Below, piece by piece: positions 1 through 7,750 of a DNA stretch of 64,000 nucleotides. The notes beneath the pieces were generated by a model. That model was not told the DNA's origin, did no database searches, and saw only the letters and a list, made by a program, of their open reading frames with translations. Within the stretch, counting starts at the first letter, position 1. The number at the start of each line of letters is the position of its first letter. The translations under genes and the position numbers were made by a program. Origin of the DNA: Paenibacillus taichungensis (GTDB lineage: Bacteria; Bacillota; Bacilli; Paenibacillales; Paenibacillaceae); contig NZ_JABMCC010000100.1 of NCBI RefSeq assembly GCF_013359905.1, forward strand, positions 186,001 to 250,000. The letters are read 5' to 3'.

Positions 1-408
1 AAAGGATTGGGCATTCAGCTGGAGATTGTCGGTGAGGAATCCACTTCCATTGCGAACAGAAGGGCAACCGGGGAATATGATCTGCTGTTCAATCAAACCT
101 GGGGACTGGCGTACGATCCACAGAGCACCATCTCTGCGTTTACTTCGGATTCCGCCTATAAACACACAACAAGCGGCATAGCCCAGGCGGATGAACTATA
201 TAACAAAATTGATGAAGTCATGGTCTCTACAGATGAGGAATCCCGCCAATCCCTGTACGCCGACATTATGAAAATGGTTCATGATGAAGCGGTGTTTATT
301 CCGATTACCAATGGGCGGGTTACTGTCGTGGCTCCCAAAAATCTGGACGGAATCACATTCAAACAGACTCAATATGAATTGCCATTTGAGCAAATGAAAT
401 TTAAATAG
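1..408 (+). CDS. cntA: Metallophore/nickel-peptide ABC transporter substrate-binding protein, C-terminal part (CntA-like)
   Basis: The reading frame is open from base 1 and ends at TAG 406-408, so only the last 135 codons are present and the start lies outside the window. The segment EYDLLFNQTWGLAYDP is typical of the C-terminal lobe of NikA/CntA/OppA-type (SBP_bac_5) receptors, which are lipoproteins on the outer face of the membrane in Gram-positive bacteria. Genes for two permeases, two ATPases and an MFS exporter follow with almost no spacing, the order cntABCDFE known for staphylopine-type metallophores. The CntA assignment therefore rests mainly on context; a plain nickel or oligopeptide receptor cannot be excluded from this fragment. 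Confidence 0.8.
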   Translation, partial: KGLGIQLEIVGEESTSIANRRATGEYDLLFNQTWGLAYDPQSTISAFTSDSAYKHTTSGIAQADELYNKIDEVMVSTDEESRQSLYADIMKMVHDEAVFIPITNGRVTVVAPKNLDGITFKQTQYELPFEQMKFK

Positions 409-421
409 AGCGGGGATGGAT

Positions 422-1354
422 ATGGGAAGTTATATAGTCAAACGGATATTGCTCGCCATACCCTTGCTATTTGTCATTTCATTGATAACGTTTGTTCTCA
501 TTAACCTTTCGCCCCTGGATCCCGCTGTAGTTGTATTACAGGCACAGGAGGTTCCTCAGATCACGGATGAATTAATCGCCCAAACGAATGAAGCATTGGG
601 GTTCGATAGACCATTCATCATTCAGTATGTGAATTGGTTGATTGCCTGTATGCAGTTTGATTTTGGTAGCTCGTATGTATCCGGTGAACCGGTGTGGTCC
701 TTGGTTGGTCCAGCATTCCTGAACACATTAAAATTAACGCTGGTATCATCGGTGTTCATTATTGGATTCTCCATCCTGTTGGGTGTGATCTGCGCCATGA
801 GAGAAGGGAAAGCCGTCGATAAATCGGTCAGAGGCCTCTCATTTGTCCTGACCGCAATGCCATCTTATTGGCTCGCAGCCATCATGATCTGGACTTTTTC
901 CGTCAAGCTGGACTTGTTGCCTACGAGCGGAATGGATTCGTTGAAGAGTTATATTCTGCCAGTGGTTGTGATTACGGTGAGTTATACAGGTATTTATTTT
1001 AGAACGGTCCGGAGTTCGATGCTAAGCAACATGAATGAGGATTACGTGCTCTATGGAAGGGCAAACGGCTTAAGTGAGCGGAAGGTGACCCTGCATATTT
1101 TACGTAATTCGCTGCAAGTAGCGGTATCCATATTTTGCATGGCGATCCCCATTGTGCTCGGCAGCACGGTTGTGATTGAAAATGTGTTTGCCTGGCCGGG
1201 ACTCGGAAGATTAAGCGTGCGGTCCATCCTCAATCGGGATTTCCCGATTATTCAGGCGTATGTTCTTATTTTGGCCGTAACCTTTGTGCTGTTTAATACA
1301 ATTTCTGACGTGATCAATGCGGCGATGAATCCCCGATTAAGAAAGGATCTCTGA
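422..1354 (+). CDS. cntB: ABC transporter permease, CntB/NikB-like
   Basis: Inner-membrane permease of the DppB/NikB family, one half of the channel through which a metal-metallophore complex would be imported. The protein opens with the typical SYIVKRILLAIPLL first helix, has about six hydrophobic segments, and carries the cytoplasmic coupling (EAA) loop around GRANGLSERKVTLHI. I chose ATG 422 because GCGGGG at 410-415 gives a 6-base spacing; an in-frame ATG at 416 sits directly on that ribosome binding site. The stop overlaps the next start by one base (TGATG), which implies translational coupling. The product has about 310 residues, normal for the family. Confidence 0.85.
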   Translation: MGSYIVKRILLAIPLLFVISLITFVLINLSPLDPAVVVLQAQEVPQITDELIAQTNEALGFDRPFIIQYVNWLIACMQFDFGSSYVSGEPVWSLVGPAFLNTLKLTLVSSVFIIGFSILLGVICAMREGKAVDKSVRGLSFVLTAMPSYWLAAIMIWTFSVKLDLLPTSGMDSLKSYILPVVVITVSYTGIYFRTVRSSMLSNMNEDYVLYGRANGLSERKVTLHILRNSLQVAVSIFCMAIPIVLGSTVVIENVFAWPGLGRLSVRSILNRDFPIIQAYVLILAVTFVLFNTISDVINAAMNPRLRKDL

Positions 1355-2241
1355 TGCGATTATTAAAAAATTTGAGCAAAGACAAGCTTGCGATGACATC
1401 GCTTGTTGTTATTGTGATCATTGTTGCTATGGGCATATTTGCCCCATTGTGCGCACCCCATGACCCGGAGGAAGTAAATATGAAACTTCGATATGCTACC
1501 TCCTCCTGGAGTTATTGGTTAGGAAATGATCATTTGGGCAGATGTGTGTTATCCAGACTCATTTATGGAATTCGCCCCAGTGTTCTATGGGTTTTAGTAG
1601 CCTTGATGATATCTGTTCTGGTCGGAGCTGTCGTCGGATTTATCGCAGGGTACTTCAAGGGGAAGACAGATGCCTGGATCATGAGACTTTGTGATATCAT
1701 GCTGTCTTTCCCGGGATACGTCATGACACTGGCAGTGGTCGGTATTTTGGGTGCGGGACTTGAACATATTCTGATCGCGTTTGTGGTCATGAAATGGGCG
1801 TGGTTTGCCCGCGTCATTCGAACCTCCGTGATGCAGTTCTCCGAAATGGAATATGTGAAATTCGCCAAGGCCTCTGGTATCGGCAGCTTTAGAATTATAA
1901 CCAAGCATATTGTTCCGGTTACATTTGCCGATGTAGCGGTGATTGCTAGTGGTTCCATGTGTTCGATGATGCTGCAGATCTCAGGACTTTCTTTTCTGGG
2001 TTTGGGAATCCAGGCCCCTCATGCCGAATGGGGGATGATGTTGAATGAGACAAGGGAAGTCATGTTCTCCAGACCAGAGTTAATGCTGGCACCTGGACTA
2101 GCCATCGTAATCGTGGTGTCGGCCTTTAATTTTTTATCGGATGCACTTCAGGTCGCGTTGGACCCCAAATTAATGACTTCCCAAGGTAAGCTTTGTAAAA
2201 AAGAGGTGGGAAAAGCCGTTTATGAATATAGTAGAGGTTAA
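1354..2241 (+). CDS. cntC: ABC transporter permease, CntC/NikC-like
   Basis: Second permease subunit (DppC/NikC family, 295 residues), expected to pair with the preceding CntB-like protein in the membrane. An N-terminal helix is followed by the family segment with YWLGNDHLGRCVLSRLIYG, several membrane helices and an EAA coupling loop near KFAKASGIGSFRIITKH. The gene starts on the last base of the previous stop codon and its 3-prime end overlaps the following ATPase gene by 20 bases, so the operon is tightly packed. Substrate is inferred from the operon, not from this sequence. Confidence 0.85.
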   Translation: MRLLKNLSKDKLAMTSLVVIVIIVAMGIFAPLCAPHDPEEVNMKLRYATSSWSYWLGNDHLGRCVLSRLIYGIRPSVLWVLVALMISVLVGAVVGFIAGYFKGKTDAWIMRLCDIMLSFPGYVMTLAVVGILGAGLEHILIAFVVMKWAWFARVIRTSVMQFSEMEYVKFAKASGIGSFRIITKHIVPVTFADVAVIASGSMCSMMLQISGLSFLGLGIQAPHAEWGMMLNETREVMFSRPELMLAPGLAIVIVVSAFNFLSDALQVALDPKLMTSQGKLCKKEVGKAVYEYSRG

Positions 2242-3067
2242 ACATTTGAAGATCTGGGACGCCAATACGGACAAGGTCATTATTCATAACAGTTCATTTC
2301 AGGTCAAACAGGGAAGCTGTCTGGCCATTGTCGGAGAAAGCGGAAGTGGTAAGTCCGTCACATGCAGGTCTATTATGCGTTTGAATAAACCCTGGATTCG
2401 CCAGTCCGGAACAATTCTCTTCAAAGGTGAGGACGTGAACCAGCTTTCTGAACAAGAGATGAGACGAAGAAGAGGAAAAAACCTGTGCATGATTCTGCAA
2501 AATGGCATGAGCGCATTTGACCCTTCTTGTGTAATCGGTGTGCATATCCGGGAGACGCTACAGACGCATTTCGACTGGAATAACAAAGAAAGCGAACGGA
2601 AGATCATTAGCGCCATGGAAAGTGTCATGTTAAAGAATCCGCAGGAAATCCTGAATCAATATCCACATCAGCTATCAGGTGGCATGTTGCAGCGCATTAT
2701 GATTGCATTGGCACTTGTGTTGGAGCCGGATCTGATCATTGCGGATGAACCCACAACGGCATTGGATACGATCTCTCAATATGAGGTGGTTGAACAATTG
2801 ATTAAATTACGCGAACGAATGGGCTGTTCCATGTTGTTTATATCCCATGACCTCGGTGTGGTCCAGAAGATTGCAGATGAAGTGATGGTCATGAAAGACG
2901 GTGCCATTGTCGAAAGTGGGCCTATTCGGTCTGTTTTTAAGAAGCCGAAGCATGCCTATACTCAATATTTGGTTTCCACCCGGTTGGAGCTGAGCAATCA
3001 TTTCAGGAAATTGATGCAGGGAGGGGATGCAGATGCTCAAGGTGGATGGGATCGAAAAGTCCTATAA
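2222..3067 (+). CDS. cntD: ABC transporter ATP-binding protein, CntD/NikD-like
   Basis: First of two ATPase subunits that power the importer. Visible motifs are Walker A GESGSGKSVT (about residue 38), the signature LSGGMLQR (about residue 150), Walker B LIIADEPTTALD and the switch histidine in FISHDLGVV. The protein is 281 residues and lacks the long cysteine-bearing C-terminal extension of oligopeptide OppD/DppD subunits. It overlaps the permease gene upstream by 20 bases and the second ATPase gene downstream. Nickel-type NikD is the closest alternative name. Confidence 0.85.
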   Translation: MNIVEVKHLKIWDANTDKVIIHNSSFQVKQGSCLAIVGESGSGKSVTCRSIMRLNKPWIRQSGTILFKGEDVNQLSEQEMRRRRGKNLCMILQNGMSAFDPSCVIGVHIRETLQTHFDWNNKESERKIISAMESVMLKNPQEILNQYPHQLSGGMLQRIMIALALVLEPDLIIADEPTTALDTISQYEVVEQLIKLRERMGCSMLFISHDLGVVQKIADEVMVMKDGAIVESGPIRSVFKKPKHAYTQYLVSTRLELSNHFRKLMQGGDADAQGGWDRKVL

Positions 3068-3797
3068 ACAAGGCGGATTGTTCTCCAAACAAAGACAGAA
3101 GATATTGAGAAAAGTTGCATTTGAATGCCAGCATGGCGAATGTCTCGGCATCATCGGTGAAAGTGGGAGCGGCAAGTCGACATTGGGCCGTCTGATCCTG
3201 GGTATCGAGAAGCCTGATCGCGGGCGTATTTTATTCGAGGGGAAAAACGTGAATGATCGCCGCGTGAGAAGGGGAAGCATCAGTGCCGTATTTCAAAATT
3301 ATACGTCCTCCATTAATCCATTTCTCACGGTGGAGGAAGCCATTATGGAGCCTTTGAAAGCTCATAAAAAAGTGGAAGCGGATATGCAAAGCAAGGTGGA
3401 TACATTGTTGCATCAAGTGGGATTAGACTCGTCCTACAGGCTCAAATATCCGCATGAATTATCCGGTGGAGAGGCTCAGAGAGTATGTATTGCGAGAGCC
3501 ATATCTACTGAACCCCGATGCATTGTATTCGATGAAGCGATCAGTTCTCTGGACGTGTCTGTGCAGATTCAGGTGCTGCGATTGTTAAAAGAATTAAAGC
3601 AATTCTATCAGATGAGCTACGTGTTCATTACGCATGATATTCAGGCGGCAGCCTATATTTGCGACAGGGTTATTATTTTCAGGGACGGTCAGATTGAGGA
3701 AATGGTGCCTATTGAGCAGCTGAAGGATGTTCAGTCCGATTATGCCAGGAGATTATTAACCTATTTAATTACGTTTCAGGAGGAGGACCAGGGATGA
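3033..3797 (+). CDS. cntF: ABC transporter ATP-binding protein, CntF/NikE-like
   Basis: Second ATPase subunit, about 254 residues. It has Walker A GESGSGKSTL, signature LSGGEAQR, Walker B CIVFDEAISSLD and a switch histidine in FITHDIQAAAYI. I prefer ATG 3033 to the ATG at 3027 because GGGAGGGG at 3019-3026 abuts the latter and lies 6 bases from the former. The Walker B variant DEAISSLD replaces the usual DEPTSALD, a substitution common in NikE-like subunits. The stop codon overlaps the start of the exporter gene (ATGA). Confidence 0.85.
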   Translation: MLKVDGIEKSYKQGGLFSKQRQKILRKVAFECQHGECLGIIGESGSGKSTLGRLILGIEKPDRGRILFEGKNVNDRRVRRGSISAVFQNYTSSINPFLTVEEAIMEPLKAHKKVEADMQSKVDTLLHQVGLDSSYRLKYPHELSGGEAQRVCIARAISTEPRCIVFDEAISSLDVSVQIQVLRLLKELKQFYQMSYVFITHDIQAAAYICDRVIIFRDGQIEEMVPIEQLKDVQSDYARRLLTYLITFQEEDQG

Positions 3798-5008
3798 GTG
3801 GAGCGATGTCATGGCCGTTTCTGCGTTTGTACATCCTGGTTCTTCTGTATTTTAGTGCAAATGCAATTCTTAATGTCATTATTCCTTTACAGGGTGAATC
3901 CTTGGGGGCGAGTAGTACAACCATCGGGCTGATTATGGGTGCCTATATGTTCACGACCATGTTTTTCAGGCCATGGGCAGGTCATATCATTCAAAAGCGC
4001 GGACCGATCAAAGTACTTCGTTTTATTCTGATTATCAATGGTTTTGCCCTTATTCTATACACGTTTACAGGGCTTGGAGGTTATTTGGTCGCTCGTATTT
4101 TACAGGGGGTATCCACTGCTTTCTTTTCCATGGCGCTGCAGATTGGCATTATTGATGCCCTGCCGGAGAAAGACCGTTCCCAGGGCATATCCTATTATTC
4201 GTTGTTCAGTTATATTCCAGGCATTGTGGGACCTATCTTGGCGCTAGGGATCTGGCAGACAGGCGGCATGGACTATTTTACAGTCGTTCTGATCGGTATT
4301 GCTATCTGTACAGGCGTCTTCGGGTATACCGCCAAAATGGACAAGAGCAATGAGCAACATCCTGATGAGAATTCATCGGTGCAGAACGTAAGCATGTTTC
4401 AATCCTTCCGTCAGTTGGTACAAAATCCATTCTTGTTTAGATGCAGTGTACTGATGCTAAGTGCTTCCGTTGTATTTGGTGCCATCACGACCTTTATTCC
4501 CCTGTACACCAGTCAATTGCCAAGCGGCAATGCGGGTGTCTATCTGATGCTTCAGGCAGGAACTGTTGTGATCGCCCGGATGTTGTTACGTAAAAAAATC
4601 CCCTCCGATGGCAAATGGCATGCACCTTTTATCATGGGAACGATGCTGCTGTTGGCAATAGCCGCACTATGTGTAAGCTGGGCAATCACAGGAGGAGCTG
4701 CCCTTTTGTATGTGGGGGCCATCTTGATGGGTATCGCTCAATCCATTCTCTATCCAACGTTAACTACCTATTTATCCTTTGTGCTACCGCAGTTGAATCG
4801 GAATGTGTTAATCGGTTTATTCATAGCGACAGCAGATCTAGGCGTATCTCTGGGTGGTGTGTTGATGGGACCGCTCGCTGATCTATCCTCCTATTCGTTT
4901 ATGTACATGATTTGTGCTATCTTAGGGGCGGTAATGATAGCTTTTGCCTATGAACGAAGAAAACCAGTCAAAGATGTGTCTGTGATTGCACGAGAAAAGC
5001 AAAAATGA
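3794..5008 (+). CDS. cntE: MFS exporter of a staphylopine-family metallophore, CntE-like
   Basis: A 404-residue major facilitator protein with about 12 membrane helices. The N-terminal stretch with NAILNVIIPL, GESLGASSTTIG and the loop FFRPWAGHIIQKRGPIKVLR fits the CntE exporter of staphylopine as I remember it. In the cnt system it pumps out the newly made opine-type metallophore, and CntABCDF retrieve the metal complex. Its position as last gene of the operon, overlapping cntF by four bases, is also the cnt arrangement. The biosynthetic genes (cntKLM or cntLM) would be expected just upstream of the window. Confidence 0.8.
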   Translation: MSGAMSWPFLRLYILVLLYFSANAILNVIIPLQGESLGASSTTIGLIMGAYMFTTMFFRPWAGHIIQKRGPIKVLRFILIINGFALILYTFTGLGGYLVARILQGVSTAFFSMALQIGIIDALPEKDRSQGISYYSLFSYIPGIVGPILALGIWQTGGMDYFTVVLIGIAICTGVFGYTAKMDKSNEQHPDENSSVQNVSMFQSFRQLVQNPFLFRCSVLMLSASVVFGAITTFIPLYTSQLPSGNAGVYLMLQAGTVVIARMLLRKKIPSDGKWHAPFIMGTMLLLAIAALCVSWAITGGAALLYVGAILMGIAQSILYPTLTTYLSFVLPQLNRNVLIGLFIATADLGVSLGGVLMGPLADLSSYSFMYMICAILGAVMIAFAYERRKPVKDVSVIAREKQK

Positions 5009-5009
5009 T

Positions 5010-5038
5010 TTGACAACATCGTTCAACAGGATTATAGT
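5010..5038 (+). promoter_or_regulatory. Sigma-A promoter of the zinc-starvation operon
   Basis: TTGACA at 5010-5015 and TATAGT at 5033-5038 are separated by exactly 17 bases. The promoter begins two bases after the stop codon of the exporter gene, so the following operon can be transcribed independently. Transcription would start near 5045, immediately before the Zur box. Confidence 0.75.
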
Positions 5039-5046
5039 CATTGTTG

Positions 5047-5069
5047 TTAATCGTAATAATTACTATTAA
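5047..5069 (+). promoter_or_regulatory. Zur box
   Basis: Two 11-base arms, TTAATCGTAAT and ATTACTATTAA, flank a central A. They form a palindrome with one mismatch per half-site and match the Bacillus subtilis Zur consensus built around TCGTAATNATTACGA. The site lies just downstream of the -10 element, where a bound zinc-loaded repressor would block initiation. The gene content of the operon (zinc-independent paralogues) agrees with Zur control. Confidence 0.88.
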
Positions 5070-5110
5070 GGTCGGAGTTATACGGACCACACCATAAGGA
5101 GTAGATACAC

Positions 5111-6307
5111 ATGACACAAAAGCGGGTTCCGGTAACTGTTCTTAGCGGTTACCTCGGTTCAGGTAAAACAACCGTTCTTAATCACGTACTGCACAACCGC
5201 CAGGGGCTCAAGGTCGCCGTCATCGTTAATGACATGAGCGAGGTCAACATCGATGCCGCTCTGGTGAAGGGTGAGGCGACATTGTCGCGCACCGAAGAAA
5301 AGCTGGTGGAGCTGTCCAATGGCTGCATCTGCTGCACTTTGCGGGATGATCTGCTGCAGGAGATTGAGAAGCTGGTGAATGAAGGCAGGTTTGATTATAT
5401 CCTGATTGAATCCACAGGCATAAGTGAACCTGTTCCGGTAGCGCAGACCTTTACATATGCCGACGAGGAATCGGGTATTGATCTGACAAGTCTGGCGAAG
5501 CTGGATTGTCTGGTAACCGTCGTGGATGCGCATCGATTCTGGCATGATTTTGCCTCAGGGCAGAGCCTGCTGGATCGGAACCAGGCCACAGGTGAGGAAG
5601 ATACCCGCGATGTTGTGGACCTGCTGATTGATCAGATTGAGACTTGTGATGTTCTGCTGCTGAACAAATGTGATCTGGTCGATGACGTGGAGCTGAACAA
5701 GCTTGAAGGTGTCATCCGCAAACTTCAGCCTAATGCCAAAATCATTCGGATTGTGAACGGTCAAGTCAACCCGTCTGAAATTTTGAATACAGGTCTCTTC
5801 AACTTCGAGAAAGCAAGCATGTCCGCCGGGTGGATTCAGGAACTGGAGAAGGAATCACATACACCGGAGACCGAGGAATACGGTATTGGTTCCTTCGTGT
5901 ATCGTCGTCGGAAACCATTTCATCCTTCTCGTCTAGCTGAATTCATGAGCTACTGGCCAGAAGAAGTGGTGCGTGCCAAAGGGCTGGTCTGGCTCGCGGC
6001 TGAAGGAGATGTGGCTGCAAGTCTGAGTCAGGCGGGATCGTCGATTCAGTTTGGCCCCGCAGGACATTGGGTTGCGGCTTTACCGGAAGCGGACAAGGAA
6101 GAAATTTTGCGTACAGAGCCAGATGTACTGGAGAAATGGGATGCGCAGTGGGGAGACCGTCAGACTGAGCTGGTCATGATCGGGATTGAAATGGAGCGCA
6201 CCATTATTGAAGATGAACTCGACCAATGCCTGCTCAGTGATGAAGAAATGCAGGCCGACTGGGGGCATTTTGACAATCCCCTGCCTTGGCCAGTTGAAGT
6301 CGTATAG
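5111..6307 (+). CDS. zagA: CobW/COG0523-family GTP-binding zinc metallochaperone (ZagA/YciC-like)
   Basis: Cytoplasmic G3E-family GTPase of 398 residues, essentially the length of B. subtilis YciC/ZagA, which supplies zinc to client enzymes during zinc starvation. The P-loop GYLGSGKTT is at about residues 13-21, the metal-binding GCICC motif near residue 71, the NKCDL guanine-specificity motif in the middle, and a CobW C-terminal domain follows. It is the first gene after the promoter and Zur box. Other COG0523 subfamilies exist (nickel, cobalt, nitrile hydratase activators), but the Zur box and neighbours favour zinc. Confidence 0.92.
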   Translation: MTQKRVPVTVLSGYLGSGKTTVLNHVLHNRQGLKVAVIVNDMSEVNIDAALVKGEATLSRTEEKLVELSNGCICCTLRDDLLQEIEKLVNEGRFDYILIESTGISEPVPVAQTFTYADEESGIDLTSLAKLDCLVTVVDAHRFWHDFASGQSLLDRNQATGEEDTRDVVDLLIDQIETCDVLLLNKCDLVDDVELNKLEGVIRKLQPNAKIIRIVNGQVNPSEILNTGLFNFEKASMSAGWIQELEKESHTPETEEYGIGSFVYRRRKPFHPSRLAEFMSYWPEEVVRAKGLVWLAAEGDVAASLSQAGSSIQFGPAGHWVAALPEADKEEILRTEPDVLEKWDAQWGDRQTELVMIGIEMERTIIEDELDQCLLSDEEMQADWGHFDNPLPWPVEVV

Positions 6308-6338
6308 AAATTTAACTCATACAAAGGAGCTGTAATCC

Positions 6339-6608
6339 ATGGCCAAAAAATCAAAAGTGGTACGTGAGAAACAACGTCAGGCAATCGTAGCCAAATATGC
6401 AGAGCTGCGCAGGGAACTGAAAGAAAAAGGGGATTATGAAGCACTGCAGAAACTGCCGCGCAATGCTTCGCCGACCCGATTGAAAAATCGGTGTGAACTG
6501 ACAGGCCGCCCAAGAGGATATTTGCGCAAGTACAAGGTATCGCGGATTGTGTTCCGTGAGCTGGCTCATCAAGGGCAAATTCCGGGTGTCACGAAGTCAA
6601 GCTGGTAA
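6339..6608 (+). CDS. rpsN: Zinc-independent 30S ribosomal protein S14 paralogue
   Basis: An 89-residue S14 of the form that lacks the CxxC-CxxC zinc ribbon; the only cysteine is in [11 protein letters not shown]. Such C-minus paralogues (RpsN2/YhzA in Bacillus) are made under Zur control and replace the zinc-containing S14 in ribosomes, sparing zinc. Key S14 signatures are [12 protein letters not shown] and [11 protein letters not shown] at the C terminus. It lies 31 bases after zagA and 5 bases before the flavoprotein gene, so it is part of the same transcript. Confidence 0.95.
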   Translation: MAKKSKVVREKQRQAIVAKYAELRRELKEKGDYEALQKLPRNASPTRLKNRCELTGRPRGYLRKYKVSRIVFRELAHQGQIPGVTKSSW

Positions 6609-6613
6609 GCCCC

Positions 6614-7750
6614 ATGCATGATCCATATGATTATGATTGTGTAATTGTTGGAGGGGGGCCAGCCGGGATCGGCATGGCCTCTGTCCTGCAGGATATGGGG
6701 ATGCCACGTTTTACCGTGCTGGAACGCAGTGAGGTGGGGGCAACTTTTCTGGCGTGGCCGGAGGAAATGCGTCTGATCACCCCTTCGTTCACCAGCAATG
6801 CCTATGGCATGATGGATCTGAACGCTGTAGCTTTGAACACGTCTCCGGCGTATACACTGGGAACAGAACATCCAACAGGGCTGGAGTATGCGAAGTATTT
6901 GCAGGTGGTGAGCCAGTTCAAGAAATTGCCTGTGCAAACGGGGGTAGACGTCACGGAGGTTATTCCGGAGGAGAATAGCTTCCAGGTCGTGACATCCATT
7001 GGACAAATGCGCACACGTTATGTCATCTGGGCAGCAGGTGAATTTCAATATCCGAGACTGGACCTGTTTCCTGGGGCTGAGTATGGTGTGCACAGCAGCT
7101 TATTTTCCAGCTGGACGTTGGTTCAAGGAGAAGAATGTGTCATCGTTGGTGGCTATGAGAGCGGTGTGGATGCAGCCATTCACCTGAGTAAACTGGGGAA
7201 AAACGTAACGGTAATTGACCGTAATGGACGAGGACTCGCCAAGGGCAGCAGTGATCCCAGTGTGGAACTAAGCCCCTATACGAAGGATCGCCTGCGCGCG
7301 GCGATGATGGATAAGCGAATACACATGATGCAAGGTTATGAGGTCAAGTGGATTGAACCGGATGAAACGGGCGGTTATGTTCTCTATTGCGAGAACGATT
7401 CCGGAGAGTCTCACTTGCTTAAGACGGGTCAGGCTCCTATTCTGGCGACCGGGTTCCGCAGCAGTTTGCAACTGATTGAAAATCTCGTCGAGCGCAACAA
7501 GGAAGGTCAGCTGCAATTGGGAGCGGCGGATGAATCGACGATTGCCCCCGGACTGTTCATTACTGGACCACAGGTCATGCATGGTCAACTCCAATTTTGC
7601 TTCATTTATAAATTCAGACAGCGCTTTGCGGTTGTGGCCCAGGCCATGGGTGAGAGACTCGGGTTGGATCTGGCTCCACTGGAAACTTATCGCAAAGAAG
7701 GCATGTTTCTTGATGATCTGTCCTGCTGCGGTGAAGACTGCACATGCTGA
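6614..7750 (+). CDS. FAD/NAD(P)-dependent oxidoreductase with a cysteine-rich C-terminal tail
   Basis: A 378-residue two-Rossmann flavoprotein resembling YpdA/CzcO-type pyridine nucleotide-disulfide or flavin monooxygenase proteins. The FAD motif VIVGGGPAGIG is at about residues 10-20 and the NAD(P) motif VIVGGYESGVDAA near residue 177. The extreme C terminus is SCCGEDCTC, four cysteines in the last nine residues, which could bind metal or act as a redox pair. The gene sits inside the zinc-starvation operon and overlaps the FeoB-like gene by 7 bases. The substrate is unknown; a role in releasing or reducing bound zinc thiolates is only an inference from context. Confidence 0.75.
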   Translation: MHDPYDYDCVIVGGGPAGIGMASVLQDMGMPRFTVLERSEVGATFLAWPEEMRLITPSFTSNAYGMMDLNAVALNTSPAYTLGTEHPTGLEYAKYLQVVSQFKKLPVQTGVDVTEVIPEENSFQVVTSIGQMRTRYVIWAAGEFQYPRLDLFPGAEYGVHSSLFSSWTLVQGEECVIVGGYESGVDAAIHLSKLGKNVTVIDRNGRGLAKGSSDPSVELSPYTKDRLRAAMMDKRIHMMQGYEVKWIEPDETGGYVLYCENDSGESHLLKTGQAPILATGFRSSLQLIENLVERNKEGQLQLGAADESTIAPGLFITGPQVMHGQLQFCFIYKFRQRFAVVAQAMGERLGLDLAPLETYRKEGMFLDDLSCCGEDCTC

